From Cristatella mucedo (taxonomy: Eukaryota > Bryozoa > Phylactolaemata > Cristatellidae): a DNA stretch of 57,000 nt. Position numbers and translations under genes: made by a program. Location: assembly GCA_009760855.2 (NCBI GenBank), contig WPIO01000011.1, forward strand, positions 6,331,501 through 6,388,500, written 5' to 3'. The notes under the pieces were generated by a model. It was given only the letters and a program-made list of their open reading frames with translations. It did not search any database and was not told where the DNA came from. Below, piece by piece: positions 21,895 through 32,727 of the stretch. How positions within the stretch are numbered: position 1 is the first letter of the stretch; the number at the start of each line of letters is the position of its first letter.

Positions 21895-22090
21895 CAAATC
21901 ATAAAGACCAGGTGGGTGTTAGGCAGGAGAGTTTTGTATAGCCCACTCACAGCCTAAGCAGCTTTCGTCATGCATTTGGTAGCCAACAGACTTCGTCTCA
22001 CGCAACATAGAGAAAGTGGAGAGCATAGCAAGTCAGGAGAGCAATTGAGGTAGTGAGTAGCGTGGAGGTAGCAGCTCAGGACCACTGAAA
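21895..22090 (-). mobile_element. LINE family 2, 3' fragment (minus)
   Basis: Aligns with 41,490-41,680, the 3' part of the second LINE family (shared GTGGGTGTTAGGCAG, GTAGCCAACAGACTTCGTCT). No coding part is retained here. Confidence 0.5.
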
Positions 22091-22099
22091 AGGACGAGC

Positions 22100-22795
22100 T
22101 GTAGTCGGCCTCGGCCATTAACTATCTCATATAGGCGAATAGTAGTTATCCGCGATACTAGTGCTTATCCGTTTCACTGCCTGCTTCTTAATACTAACAA
22201 TGATAATTCATTTCTTATAGCACCCTCGGACAACTCTCTTTCTAGGCACTTTACATTTGCTGCAAAGGAAGCATGATCGAATGCTTGTCATTAGCGAGTT
22301 CAACGACAGTAGGCTTATTTTGGTTAAAGGCAGCACAAAAATATGTTTAGGCGCAGCACGCACGGTGACAGTAAGCGTATGCATATATACATGAGCTCAT
22401 GTAAGTGATAAATCTCATTTATGGTCTAAGGTTTATGGCTTAGCTGTTCTTAGGCCGTCTGGGGTTTTAATGTCTTTATAATAACACTAATAGCACAATT
22501 GATTAATCGCCTCGGCGAACTTAATCTCTTTCTAGGCGCTTTACAATTGCTGCAAAGTAAACGCTATTGCGTGGTAAGTATCAGCAGGCTTGATAAATAA
22601 CAAAAACAGCATGGTTAGGGGTGGCATGCTCAGTTGTGAAAAGCTAAGTAAAAATTAAAGTAAACGTAAAGTAAAAAAAATTAACCGTTATAGTAATATA
22701 AAAGGAAACGTAAATGCGAATTAAAAGCTGTTACGATGCTTTTTTCTCTGAGGCTCTATATCAAGTGTATTTTTTATTATAATTATTATTATTTT
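22100..22795 (-). mobile_element. LINE family 1 3' ends (minus) plus a short plus-strand tail
   Basis: Repeats the arrangement at 17,960-18,560: tail-first 3' UTR pieces from about 22,210 and 22,500, ending in the A-rich GTAAA tract. A plus-strand LINE tail (CTCTGAGGCTCTATATCAAG with ATT repeats) occupies about 22,745-22,795. Confidence 0.55.
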
Positions 22796-22799
22796 AGCT

Positions 22800-23460
22800 T
22801 TCTTAGGTTCTCCACCTTTAATGGCAGCACCAACGATCATATAAAGTTATATTCGGGTAAATCTACACATTATTTGATGTGAGCCAGCAAATGCTTGTTA
22901 CAGCAGGTACTTTTATGGTTGGGAATTTTTTTTTCAAATCAACCCTTATACCTTCTCTCGAATAGCAGGCTGGAGAAGCCTCTTCTTTCTGACAGCTCAG
23001 CAGTAATGAGATTCTGCAAATTACTTGACTTGTATTCTCGGTGAGCACAACTTTCCACGTCAATTGTGTTCTAACATGATTTAATGCAACAATTGTCGTT
23101 CGTTATCTAAAATTCCTGGAGTTCCGGCTATGTCCAATAGTGCAAACTGAAGGTGTTTCGGTTGAAAATCCCGTAGCTGGATATCAGCCTGAGGCTGTCG
23201 GTCAGCTTCGCCTCGCCTCTCCTTGGAAACATGCCAGCTTTCTCTCTGTGCTTTTAACTGAGAGATTGGGTGGAAGCTGCTTAACGATTTTAGGCCTAGG
23301 GTTGCCTTTTAAATTAGCAGTGTCACTTCAATTTTTTAAGGGCTCGATGACGGTACTTGATGTTGAGGACATATGTATTGTGTTATTTATGTAAGACAGC
23401 AGCAGATCTATGCACCGTAGAAACCGGACAATGACTATGGGGACTAGGTAACTTTTAAAG
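22800..23460. other. Unclassified duplicated segment with a short minus-strand LINE piece
   Basis: Shared with 55,020-55,690. The 22,995-23,335 part also aligns with 13,120-13,540, which carries the extra hAT end. About 23,340-23,460 is a minus-strand copy of the LINE LDPIPT region, placed head-to-head against the plus-strand LINE that follows. Confidence 0.5.
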
Positions 23461-23462
23461 CA

Positions 23463-25231
23463 GCCCATCCTCGCCATGTGGACCCTATTCCCACTGTCCT
23501 GCTCCTACATTGCATTGATCTGCTGCTGCCATGCATAACTAACATCATTAATATGACATTAGCCTCAGGTCATGTCCCAGCACCTTTCAAACAAGCTGTA
23601 GTCAGGCCACTTCTCAAGAAAGCGACACTAGACCAAGAGAACTTAAGCAACTACCGCCCAGTCTCCCTTCTACCATTCCTATCAAAGACTATGGAACGGG
23701 TCGTGGCGGAGCTGCTGAACTCATTTATCAAAACCTCACACCTTGCTAGTAAGTTCCAGTCTGGCTTTAAAGCTAATCTCTCCACATAGTTGGTATTGCT
23801 TAGGGTAAACAACGACCTACTTATGAATGCAGACAAGGGTAGAGTATCTCTGCTTGTTTTACTCGGTTTTTCGGCAGCCTTTGATACCATCGATCATAAA
23901 GTTCTTCTAGAGCCCCTCTCATCTCGCCTGGGCGTCACTGGCACTGCTCAGTAGTGGTTCAGGTCCTATCTCAGTGAGAGACTCCAGAGTATTGACGTGA
24001 ATGGACAAAGATCATCTGAAGTACCTCTGAAATATGTAGTACCTCAGGGCTCAGTGCTAGGTCCGGTTCTTTTCACGGTTTATACTCTGCCTCTTGCTGA
24101 TGTGATTGCCAAGCACAATCTAGGCTTTCACTTCTATGCGGATGACACTCAGTTGCACCTTTGCTTTGATCTCTCCCTGCCTTCGATCACCTCAAATTCT
24201 CTCAACTCACTTGCTGCATGCATTGATGACATCCGCACATGGATGGCAGCACATTTTATAAAACTAAACGATGATAAAACAAACTTACTAGTTATTGGCA
24301 AACCCAGTGTGATCCAGAGATTGGAAAGGCTGACTCTCAAAATTGGCTCTGCCAGCATATCTCCAGTTGAATCAGCTCGAAATCTAGGTGTCATATTCCA
24401 AAGCGACCTCTCGTTAGACGACCATATCATCTCCACAGTCAAATCTGCCAATTTTCAGCTTCGTAACATTGCCAGAAATTCGGGCTTGTATAGATAAAGA
24501 TGCCCCATCCAAGTAGGTCCATGTATTCGTGACAACCCGTCTCGACTTCTTGAACTCACTGCTTACTGGCCTACCAGAATGTGCAATCAGGCGATTGCAG
24601 CTGGTTCAAAATTCTGAAGCTCGGCTTGTCGGTCTTGACCTTCGCAGTTGCCACATCCCGCCACCTCTCGCCGACCAGCACTGGCTACCAGTCAAGTAAC
24701 GAATCGACTTCAAGGTTTTTTCGCTCACTTCCACGTCACTTCATTCTGTGGCTCCAGTCTATCTCTCGGATCTACTTCCCGATCAGGCGAAGCATCGTAC
24801 CAACCGCTTCTCGGAATCCAAAAATCCACAAATACCTCTTTCAAACCTCAAATCCTTTGGAGACCGTGCATTTAGTTTGTACGCTCCCAAAGCCTGGAAC
24901 TCCCTCCCGACCTGCGTCAGAACATCCTCTGATCTGACCACATTTAAAAAGAATTTAAAAACACATCTATTTAGGACAGCATTTAGTGGGTCCCTGTGAT
25001 TTGTCCTCCATGTGCTTATGCGTGCTGACACTTTGCATGCTGCCACTAACCGCATTTGCATGCTGACCCTGTGCATGTCACTGCTAACCATGTCATTCGT
25101 GTTGTTTTTTTTTGTCAAGCATTATATTTCTCACCATTCAATTACATTTCCCTTTGCATCAAATGTAAAGCGCCTAGAGAGGCATTGAGTTCTCTGAGGG
25201 CACTTTATCAAGTGCATTATTATTATCATTA
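23463..25231 (+). pseudogene. LINE family 1 with most of the reverse transcriptase and 3' end (A copy)
   Basis: Order: DPIPTVLLLHCIDLLLP, LLKKATLDQENLSNYRPVSL, motif A as LLGFSAAFDTIDH (first catalytic aspartate replaced by glycine), VPQGSVLGPVLF, YADD at 24,134-24,145, KLNDDKTNLLVIGKPSV, NLGVIFQSDLSLDDHI. A stop at 24,497 follows, then the C-terminal part in a shifted frame (LLADQHWLPVK-like to LKTHLFRTAFSGSL, ending at 24,999). Then 3' UTR, hairpin and ATT tail. In-frame stops occur at 23,787-23,789 and near 23,952. The duplicate at 55,690-57,000 lacks the 23,952 stop. Confidence 0.88.
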
Positions 25232-26110
25232 TTATGTGATGAGCCGGCTTTTTTAGATAAGTATTGCTGATTGGTTTGTCTTGCAGATAATCGTTTCGGC
25301 GCGTTTATGATTCAAGTTGAGGTTTTTAGTGTATGTTTCAGATTTATGACTCTGCATGTAAGTGATAAATCACATTTATGGTCTGAGGTTTATGACTTAG
25401 CTGTGCTTAGGCAGTTTCAGGTTTTTACGTCTTAATAATAATAACTTGATATAGCACCCTCATAACTTACTGTCCTTCTAGGCACTTTACATTTGTTGTA
25501 AAGGAAACGCAGTCGGATGGTTACTAGTAGTGTGCTGGACAAACGACAAGAATTACTCGTAAGAAGTGCCTGACACAGGCTCAGCATGCAAATATTGGTT
25601 AGTGGCAGCATGCACAGAGTCAGCACGCATATGAAAGCCAAACACGAATCGCATGGCCTGCTAAACGCTCTGACAAATAGGTGCATTTTTAGGTTCTTTT
25701 CAAATGGTCACGCCGGGGTCGTTGGAAGAAAAAACAAGTAGGTGGTATTATGCAAAAATTAGGTGGTGTTATGCATAGAGTAGTGATGGAATAAATCAGA
25801 TAGGTATGCTGGGGCCAAAAAATGCAGGCACCAATAAGTGAGCGACTGAACCTTGAAGTCTTTTCTTAGTAGATAGCTAGTGCACCTAAGCTTGAATTAT
25901 TCAGATGTGGAACTGCAAGACTCACGACAGACAAGCTTAGCTGCAGAGTTTTCAACCAACTTAGGCACCTGATTGGGCGGCCTGCAGTATTCAAGCAGTT
26001 AGTTACAGAAGTCGAGATAGGATGTCACAAACGCGTGAACGGATTTAGATTTTTATTGTTGTCTAAGCAAGCCCAAATATTAGTACTGTTATGTAGCTTC
26101 AAATCAGCAG
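25232..26110 (-). mobile_element. Cluster of minus-strand LINE family 1 pieces
   Basis: 25,232-25,310 resembles the far-upstream LINE region seen at 13,690-13,740. 25,432-25,720 is a 3' UTR/tail piece with the GCATGCAC and TAGTGGCAGCATGC blocks. About 25,840-26,110 is a C-terminal relic with the complement of NSAARLVC. All are truncated. Confidence 0.5.
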
Positions 26111-26858
26111 ACTGTATTGCTTTAAATAATTTTACTTTTGTTACAATAGCTGGAGCTAAATGTTGGAACTGAGAATAACAAAATAACAGTGTATTTGAGA
26201 TCTAGCCCTTATTCATATGCTGGCTAAGCCTATCAACAGGAGCCTACTCAGTTAAAATTTTTATGAAACGATGAAATGCAAAAATTTCAAACCTGGCTTT
26301 AGCTCAGAGGAGTTCCTTAATTTTCTTCAATAATCAAAAAATACGTGTTAGCGGTTTGCAAGCTGTTCACAACCAAATAGTGTGCTACACTAAAAGCACT
26401 ATTGATTGTGAGGCTCTACAAGCTCAGTTGAAGGAAATGCTTTCAATCATAGCTATGGAGCTATTAAATTAACAAATCCAACTACTTTTTACCACCGGAA
26501 ATGGAATTTCGTTATTTTAAGTTCTCTATCTTTAAGTTTTGATATCACATCTCAATGCTTACCGAAAGCCACTTAGGCGGCGAGTGCACTGTACAAAACA
26601 CCCACATGGTCTTTATGAATTTGTGGAGTTACAGACGGAGATACATTACATTACATCTCACAGGAGAAGGCTAAAGTATTAGTAGCTATCCCTCTACGTA
26701 AACCTCAATAACATGATGAGGACTGTACTCTGTTACACTTTAAAGCTTTGGGACAAACCTAGCTTGTTTACTTATCTCTGGCCCTAACTCACCAGGTTTA
26801 AGTAGAAATAAGGCAGCAGAGTAGTATTGGTTGACGTGACACACTGAAGGCAACTCTC
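26111..26858. other. No gene seen
   Basis: AT-rich sequence between LINE debris and the downstream flank of exon 2 (copy A). Minus-strand frame 26,740-26,991 overlaps that flank but is broken in the copy near 37.6 kb, so it is probably not coding. Confidence 0.4.
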
Positions 26859-27039
26859 TGGGTAGGCTAATCGCAGACGACCAGTAAAAATTACACAAAG
26901 CACTTGTCAACTGCTTTATGTTTGCCAGAGCCAAGCTCCTCAGTGATTCATCATGACTGAACTTGTAACAAGAATTGCTGTGCAGCAGCAAAGAAAGTTA
27001 AGACAATTCATAAAACAAGTAATTATCGGCAGACCAATC

Positions 27040-27045
27040 TTTATT
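27040..27045 (-). terminator. Polyadenylation signal AATAAA, copy A exon 2
   Basis: AATAAA on the minus strand, 154 bases past the stop codon. It is within the highly conserved tract, and identity to the partner falls about 20 bases beyond it. Confidence 0.6.
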
Positions 27046-27198
27046 TTAGTTCAATATATTGATCGTGATTCTTTAACATATCTTGTGAATATATTCCTTT
27101 CACGCGATTGGTTGACCTTTTAGATGCCCTCATCGGTATTTTAGTCAGCCTATGCCGATCTCGTGACAGATAAAGCGAAACTAGCGTGTGCATTCACT

Positions 27199-28115
27199 TC
27201 ATTTTCCTAGTCGAACAGCATTAAGATCATCTTTCCCACCAGCTCGAAAGACGCACACTGTTTGGCTATCGTCGCCGATGAGAACAAGTGCAGTATTGTG
27301 CCATTCTTCGACTGCCATCCACATGGGGTTCTTCAGCTGTGATGTACTTTGTCGCCGAAGATCCGCAACATCATCAATCAAGGAGCCACTTTCATTGACA
27401 CACTTGATGGCGCCGTACTTCGACAAGTAAATGTACTTTCCAGACATCGAAGGGCAGATGTCAAAAATGTGAAAGTTGGTCACTAGTCGCCACGACGAAA
27501 ATCTGCCTTCGAGACTAATTGCCTCAATGAAAGACGTTTCAACCGAGTCTTTGACTGTCGTTCCCGCAACAAAGACAAGCTTTTCGGTGACTGCTAAATT
27601 ATAGGCATCGTAAGCGAGAGGAATACCGGGCAACTGATTTTGCCGAGAGATTGACGAAAAAGCAATCTCTGGATAAGGCATACCGACGAGTACGGCGAGC
27701 AGGTCGGTGTCTGTGCATACAGATTGGCGAATTATTGGCGACTCAAAATTTCTCACCTCTCCTATAGCTTCCCATCGATCCATAGCCAGAAGACCTCGCT
27801 GTAAGCGGATTATGGAGTGTGTCACCTTCACTCTTATAATAGCATAATTCCCGTAGGCATCAACCGTTAACACTTCATCCCCAGACATATTTCCCGTTGT
27901 TCTCCAGCCACCTAGCTCCTCGCCTCGGTAGTTAAATACTCGAAGCCCGTTTCGTAATGAAGCGACAAGTATTCGACCTTCAGCGGTCGCAGCAATGTCG
28001 GTGCACTTTACTGGCGATCTGAAGCTTGTCACGTCGGTCACAACAAATGGCTCACATTGAAGCCGCGTTTCAAGGCGGTAAGCAGCCACTGCAGGTTCTT
28101 CTTGATTCGTGTTAG
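27199..28115 (-). pseudogene. Exon 2 of the propeller-like gene, copy A (exon 1 displaced)
   Basis: A 917-base exon opened by an acceptor with a good pyrimidine tract (CTCTTTTAACTTTTGTAG, minus strand) and ended by TGA. It encodes 304 complete codons in the same frame as copy B. Differences from copy B are A/V, Y/D, R/G and V/L, plus three silent changes. There is no in-frame ATG until well inside the domain, so the exon needs splicing to an upstream ATG. Its expected exon 1 is missing upstream: a LINE begins at about 28,665, and the matching exon 1 is at 21,351 on the other strand. The frame is fully open, so loss of function, if any, is recent, or another exon is used outside what I can recognise. 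Confidence 0.7.
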
Positions 28116-28664
28116 CTACAAAAGTTAAAAGAGCTGGACGATAACATTTTCATGGAATAGCTCTCGAATTTCAAAGTTTCCGAAATGGATTTTTTGTCAA
28201 CCGTTCAGTTGTTAGCCACTGAAATAAGGTTAACTGTTTTCATGACAGTCTCCGAATCATGCATTTGGTTTGATTCAAACAAGGACCCAAACTCAGCTAG
28301 TTTAAAAAGTTTCTCCAAAAAAATATATTCTGAAAATCAAAAGTTAGTTCATTTTCACAAACGACAGACTGTATTTTTATACTTTACTACTTGCATAACT
28401 AGTTGCAACCACGAGAAACTTTCATACCTGGCAATACGTTTATCATGACAATCAATATCTCTTGAATGACCGTGTCTTGTTTGTTATTAACATTTAAATG
28501 CTAGGACGTTTCATCTGATGCTTTTAAAACACTTTCATTCTTTTTTAAGGAAAGTCATTATCCACGATTAGCTTAATGGCAGGCCTTTCGACAATCACGA
28601 ATAAGTATTTTAATTTAATATAACGTGTATATCCGTCTGTACCTTCATAAAGTCATTGCATATA

Positions 28665-29250
28665 ATGATAATGCATTTCTTATAGCGCCGTCGGAGAACT
28701 TTCTTTTTAGGCACTTTACAATTGCTGCAAAGTACACGCGATCGGGTGGCTAGTATCTGCATGCCTGATAAAACACAAAAACAACATGGTTAGGGGTGGC
28801 ATGCTCAGTTCCGAAAAGCTAAGTAAATATTAAAGTAAGCGTAAAAGTAAAAAAACTAAAAGTTAAAGTTATGTAAATGTACACTTAAAAGCGAAGTAAA
28901 CGCTATTACAATGCTTTTCCCAGTGGTGCACTAGATCTGATTGGTGGGCTGGAGCCAAATAATGAAGGGACCTAAAAGTGAGGGACGAAACCTTCAAGTT
29001 GATGCGTTGCTTGACTGGTAGCCAGTTTAGGTCAGTAAGAAGTGGTGTGATGTGACAGCTGCGACGCTCTCGACAGACAAGCCTAGCTGGCTGCAGAGTT
29101 TTGCACCAACTATAAGTGCTTGATTGCATATGCTGGTAGACCGGCAAGTAGTGAGTTACTCAAGTCAAGACCGGATGTCACAAAGGAATCAACCAACTTA
29201 GATTTAGTATCAATGTCTAAACTAGTTTGAATTTTTAGCATTTTCAGATA
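28665..29250 (-). pseudogene. LINE family 1 3' end (minus)
   Basis: Starts with TTATAGCGCCGTCGGAGAAC, then 3' UTR, the A-rich GTAAA tract (28,810-28,910) and the C-terminal relic TLQPARLVCRERRSCHITPL, LNWLPVKQRI (frame 29,147-28,869). It abuts the end of the inverted repeat. Close relatives at 54,030-54,600 and 18,310-19,745. Confidence 0.75.
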
Positions 29251-29825
29251 TAACTTTGCAGGCAAGCCTTTTAGTCTTTGCATGTAAATGGTTGGTCAGG
29301 TTTGGAGCTTAGAGTACTTGCATGCGAATTTACGGCTAAGTGATCAGCCTAGGCGGTCTGGGCTTGGACTCAATGGAAGCTCGGAGAGTAAGGAAGCTAG
29401 AGGGTTGAATTCCTCTGCCACTTGTCCTGAAAGTCAGTGATAAAATTAATGAATTTAATGTATGGCCCTATGCATGTCACCCCTTACCATGTAAGTCTTA
29501 TTGTTCATTCAGCACACTGCCACTAACCATTCGTTCGTGTGCATTCTTTGAATCAAATGTAAAGTGCCTAGAAAAAGATTAAGTTCTCTGAGGGCTCCAT
29601 ATCAAGTGTATAGTTTTTATTATAATTATTATTATTTTGGCTTTCTAAGGTTCTCCTCCTTTAATGGCAGCATCATTGATCATATAAAGTTATATTCAGG
29701 TAAATTCACACGTATTTGTATGTCTGAGCCTGCTGCCCACGAAGTTAGTCTCAATTTCCAGACTTGTACCAGCTTCAGCCTTGCTCTTCATTGACTTCTG
29801 GCTAGCAACGACAATTGCAGTCGAT
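29251..29825 (+). mobile_element. LINE debris and a plus-strand 3' tail
   Basis: 29,251-29,515 is non-coding sequence shared with 19,745-20,000 and 54,600-54,900. A LINE tail (AAAGTGCCTAG, hairpin, ATT repeats) occupies about 29,550-29,635, followed by the TTAATGGCAGCATC segment shared with 22,800 and 55,020. Confidence 0.5.
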
Positions 29826-30321
29826 ATTCTGATTGTTGCTTCAGACGTTGGCGTACCTCTTCCTCCAAATTATCCATACTCTCCACCGTAGCACGCCATA
29901 GCACGTCTAAATACTGCAAGCTGATGCTCAGCCACCAGGATCACCTCGCAAGTTCGATCGTGCGAACATAATTTCACCTCAATTTTCAATTCATAAATGG
30001 TCGGAACCTGGCATAACGAAGATTTCTTGCTACAAGCACTGAGACGTTACTTTCTGGCTTGATCGAGTGTCCAAAATCCGAGTGACCAAGACGACAATAC
30101 AGACTATTTGAGTACGTGATTGATTGTATTACATTAGTTCCGTTGCATTACGGATCCGGCGAATTTCTTTTTCATGTGTCGGATTCAGCGATAACAAAGC
30201 GTATACAATGGTGCTGATTTAAAAAGCGAATTTTTATGGCTGTCAATTTGTTCGATGGGAACTGCATGAGTGCGCACGAGTGCTATACTTTGGTTTCTTG
30301 CTTTGCCCCACTAGGAATGGC

Positions 30322-30723
30322 TCAGTTGACATTGATCCCGGTCCAACATCCTCGGTCGTCATTGTCTACATTTGAAGTAGAAATCCTTGCTTCGTCCCTG
30401 CATAGATTACTAAGACCTAATGTAATCCCTGTTTTAGTAGTGCATTTTATATCTTCTGAATTTGTTAGAAGGATCTCTACTATTTGATCCGTGCTTGACC
30501 CGTGCCACGGGTTCGGTTTTTCGAGCGGCTTCCTAATAAAGTATATTTGTATTTCAGGATACTTCGCTGGAGCTTGAGTAGTTTCCGAAAATCTGAGTGT
30601 TTTTAATTGTTCACAAAATTCATTTAGCAATGAATAAAGATATATATCCGCTCCGTCTTGAGCGTGGAAGCTATGGGACTTGTGCAGCTTGCACGAGTTT
30701 GGGGCCGTGAGAGCATCAGTCAT
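30322..30723 (-). CDS. Hypothetical 133-residue ORF inside U copy 4
   Basis: Opens with ATG at 30,723 (context GCCATGA) and reads through PNSCKLHKSHSFHAQD, LYSLLNEFCEQLKTLRFSE, YFIRKPLEKPNPW and LGLSNLCRDEARIST to a stop. The paralogue at 6,848-7,075 shares the ATG, SFHAQD and LYSLL, then diverges because this copy contains inserted DNA. No signal peptide, membrane segment or known domain is visible. Chance openness within a repeat is the main alternative. Confidence 0.2.
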   Translation of the reverse strand: MTDALTAPNSCKLHKSHSFHAQDGADIYLYSLLNEFCEQLKTLRFSETTQAPAKYPEIQIYFIRKPLEKPNPWHGSSTDQIVEILLTNSEDIKCTTKTGITLGLSNLCRDEARISTSNVDNDDRGCWTGINVN

Positions 30724-31434
30724 GGCAAGTTTTTGTCACTTGAGATAGTTCTCATTGGTTCTTCATATCCTTGAAACTGCAGCTATGCATGCAGTTACGC
30801 GATTTTTCTGGTTCCTCTCTTGTCTCATTAAAAAAATTGTAATGCTTAGTAAGATTCTCGGGTGACTTTAATGACAGTGCCTTGGAGTCACCAGTCTCTC
30901 CGATCGCTGACAGGTGTTATTCATCCGGAGGTGGCAATCGAAGAGGTGGCATGAAAATCTGTACCTGACAATGAAGGCAACCCTCATGTGGTGGTCAACT
31001 GCAGCTATCGGCAGTTGATATTGAGACTCAGACGGCATGCTTAGAAGCTTTGATGACTTTGTCGACGGCTGGCGGCAGGTGGGACGATACAACTGGCAAC
31101 GCTTTGCACTAACTCCCAGCTCGAATCAGCAACCCGGACGGCATCTGGTAGCTGTAAGCTCAATTATTGCTGTCACAGCCACTACGAGTACATAAGCAAC
31201 CAAATTTCCGAGCGTGGATACGTTTGAAAGCAGGAGGTAGCGTAGTGACTTAATAGTGGACTATGACCTTGACAGCTGTATCCCTATGACCAACTGTGAG
31301 CTTTGCGGCTGTTTTACAACTGAAAATTAGAACTGAGCCACTTATGAAATAGCCACGATAAGCCGAGGCTGATAAGCAGTCTGATTTATCAATGTGTAAT
31401 AATCAGATTATTGCACGACTTATGATCTACTCGT

Positions 31435-31440
31435 TATATA
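31435..31440 (+). promoter_or_regulatory. TATA box of U copy 4, with GTAAGT donor-like site
   Basis: TATATA followed 57 bases later (GT at 31,492) by the strongest donor-like site of the family, GGTAAGT. The bases between the two are diverged from other copies while the spacing is kept. Confidence 0.45.
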
Positions 31441-31890
31441 CCGTTCGGGCCTGGGTGCAGTCGCACTCTTCGAGCAACGATCTGGCCGTCGGTAAGTTCT
31501 AGCCCTGAGCGAAAGCTGCTGTCAGCCGGTTAGCTAATCGGCTGAAAGTTACCGGTCTCATTGGCCGTAATGTGGAGCTTATTGTTGTGCTTTTTGTTAT
31601 GCGACGTTATTGTTTGAGCTGCGTGCAGAATGTCGAGCACCAAGTGTTTATCGTCGGCGTATTTCGAGCATGGGGTCTTTGCTGATTGCACGATGCCATG
31701 TTCGGTTACCGCGCGAGTGAGTGTCTCGCCTGGTCATGACAGTGTCTTCTCTGTTGCATGCTGTTGTCTTCATATGATGTAAGACATTGGATACGGTGTA
31801 TCACTATAGACATGGTAGGGTAATCGTTGATGCCACACTGGGAACTTTCGGCATAGTCTGTTAATGCTTCGGAGTAGGTGGATTTGATCT

Positions 31891-32725
31891 GATAAACTTT
31901 AGTTTAAAACGATTTTCCCTATTTACATTCACCCATCGGTAAGTCATCACCAGAGTGGTAGCTACTGCAGGTTTGCTAAAATTTGCTCTTTGTGGCCAGT
32001 ACCAGCGTACCAGCTACAACGTACATAGCCGATGCCTAGTGCTTTTTCTAGTTCCATGTTGCCGTTCGAGCCTTTAACAGGACGCTAGGATCTTTTAAGT
32101 TAGCTGTTTTGCCTGATGCCGTATTCGGGTCTGAAAGCCTAGTGCTGTTCGTGCCTCTTCGAGAACTTTTGAAAAGCTTAAGGATCTAACGAAAACTAAT
32201 GCAGAAAAAAGCTATAGATGGAACACTGTGTTGAAATTGAAAAACTCAACTTTCAATTTTACTGCGAAATTACTAGTTCCTGCTATAAAAACTTAACATG
32301 GCTACCACTATGGTTCTAGTGTGAGGTTTCTCGACGTCGACTTTAAAAGAACTTGTCATCGTTTCGATGCCAATTCGTAGTGTCTGTGCCTATTGTAACG
32401 TGTTTCGAAATGGAGATTTCACCAGCTGCTTATTTCATGGAATACTTCTCTGATGTACGATCAACTGCTTTGCGACTTTACCTTTGTGGACTACTGCCGA
32501 TTCCAGCCTCATGTGAGACTTGATCAAGTTAAGGTCACAACTGATCTGCAATAAGCTTAGATTCTCATTACACTTGGCTTCTTGGCGTTTAACCCAGGTT
32601 TGGAAAGTCATTTTTTGTTACCGGTACTTTCGGTTGAGCTGGCAATTCACGTAGCTTTGATGCACCCAGTTCCTGTAATAATGAAATTCTTGTAAACCCT
32701 GTGCCAAAATTATATCTTTGGATGG
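31891..32725. other. No gene seen
   Basis: No recognisable repeat landmark, exon or RNA. It ends at the tail of the long minus-strand LINE. Confidence 0.4.
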
Positions 32726-32727
32726 TA

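Larger units (their letters stand above)
26860..28622 (-). repeat. Inverted duplication arm 1 around exon 2 (partner 35,923-37,668)
   Basis: Reverse complement of 35,923-37,668. The central part, about 27,020-28,153, differs at only 7 sites. The intron part (28,155-28,622) and the distal flank (26,860-27,020) differ by roughly 10-20%. The arms lie about 7.3 kb apart. Confidence 0.9.
29830..31890 (+). repeat. Repeat family U, long copy 4
   Basis: Aligned with 6,755-8,230 but carrying extra sequence between about 30,000 and 30,600. Contains TATATA at 31,435-31,440 and a perfect donor-like GGTAAGT at 31,491-31,497 (57-base spacing), followed by the AAGCTGCTGTCAGCCGG block. Flanks on both sides differ from the other long copy. 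Confidence 0.5.

Noticed and set aside
23140-23394. 84-residue plus-strand frame, also open at 55,342-55,566
   Set aside because: It starts within a repeat segment that also occurs at 13.1-13.5 kb without the frame, and shows no splice or start context.
27188-27430. 80-residue plus-strand frame, repeated on minus at 37,101-37,343
   Set aside because: It is the antisense shadow of exon 2 and is conserved only because the exon is.
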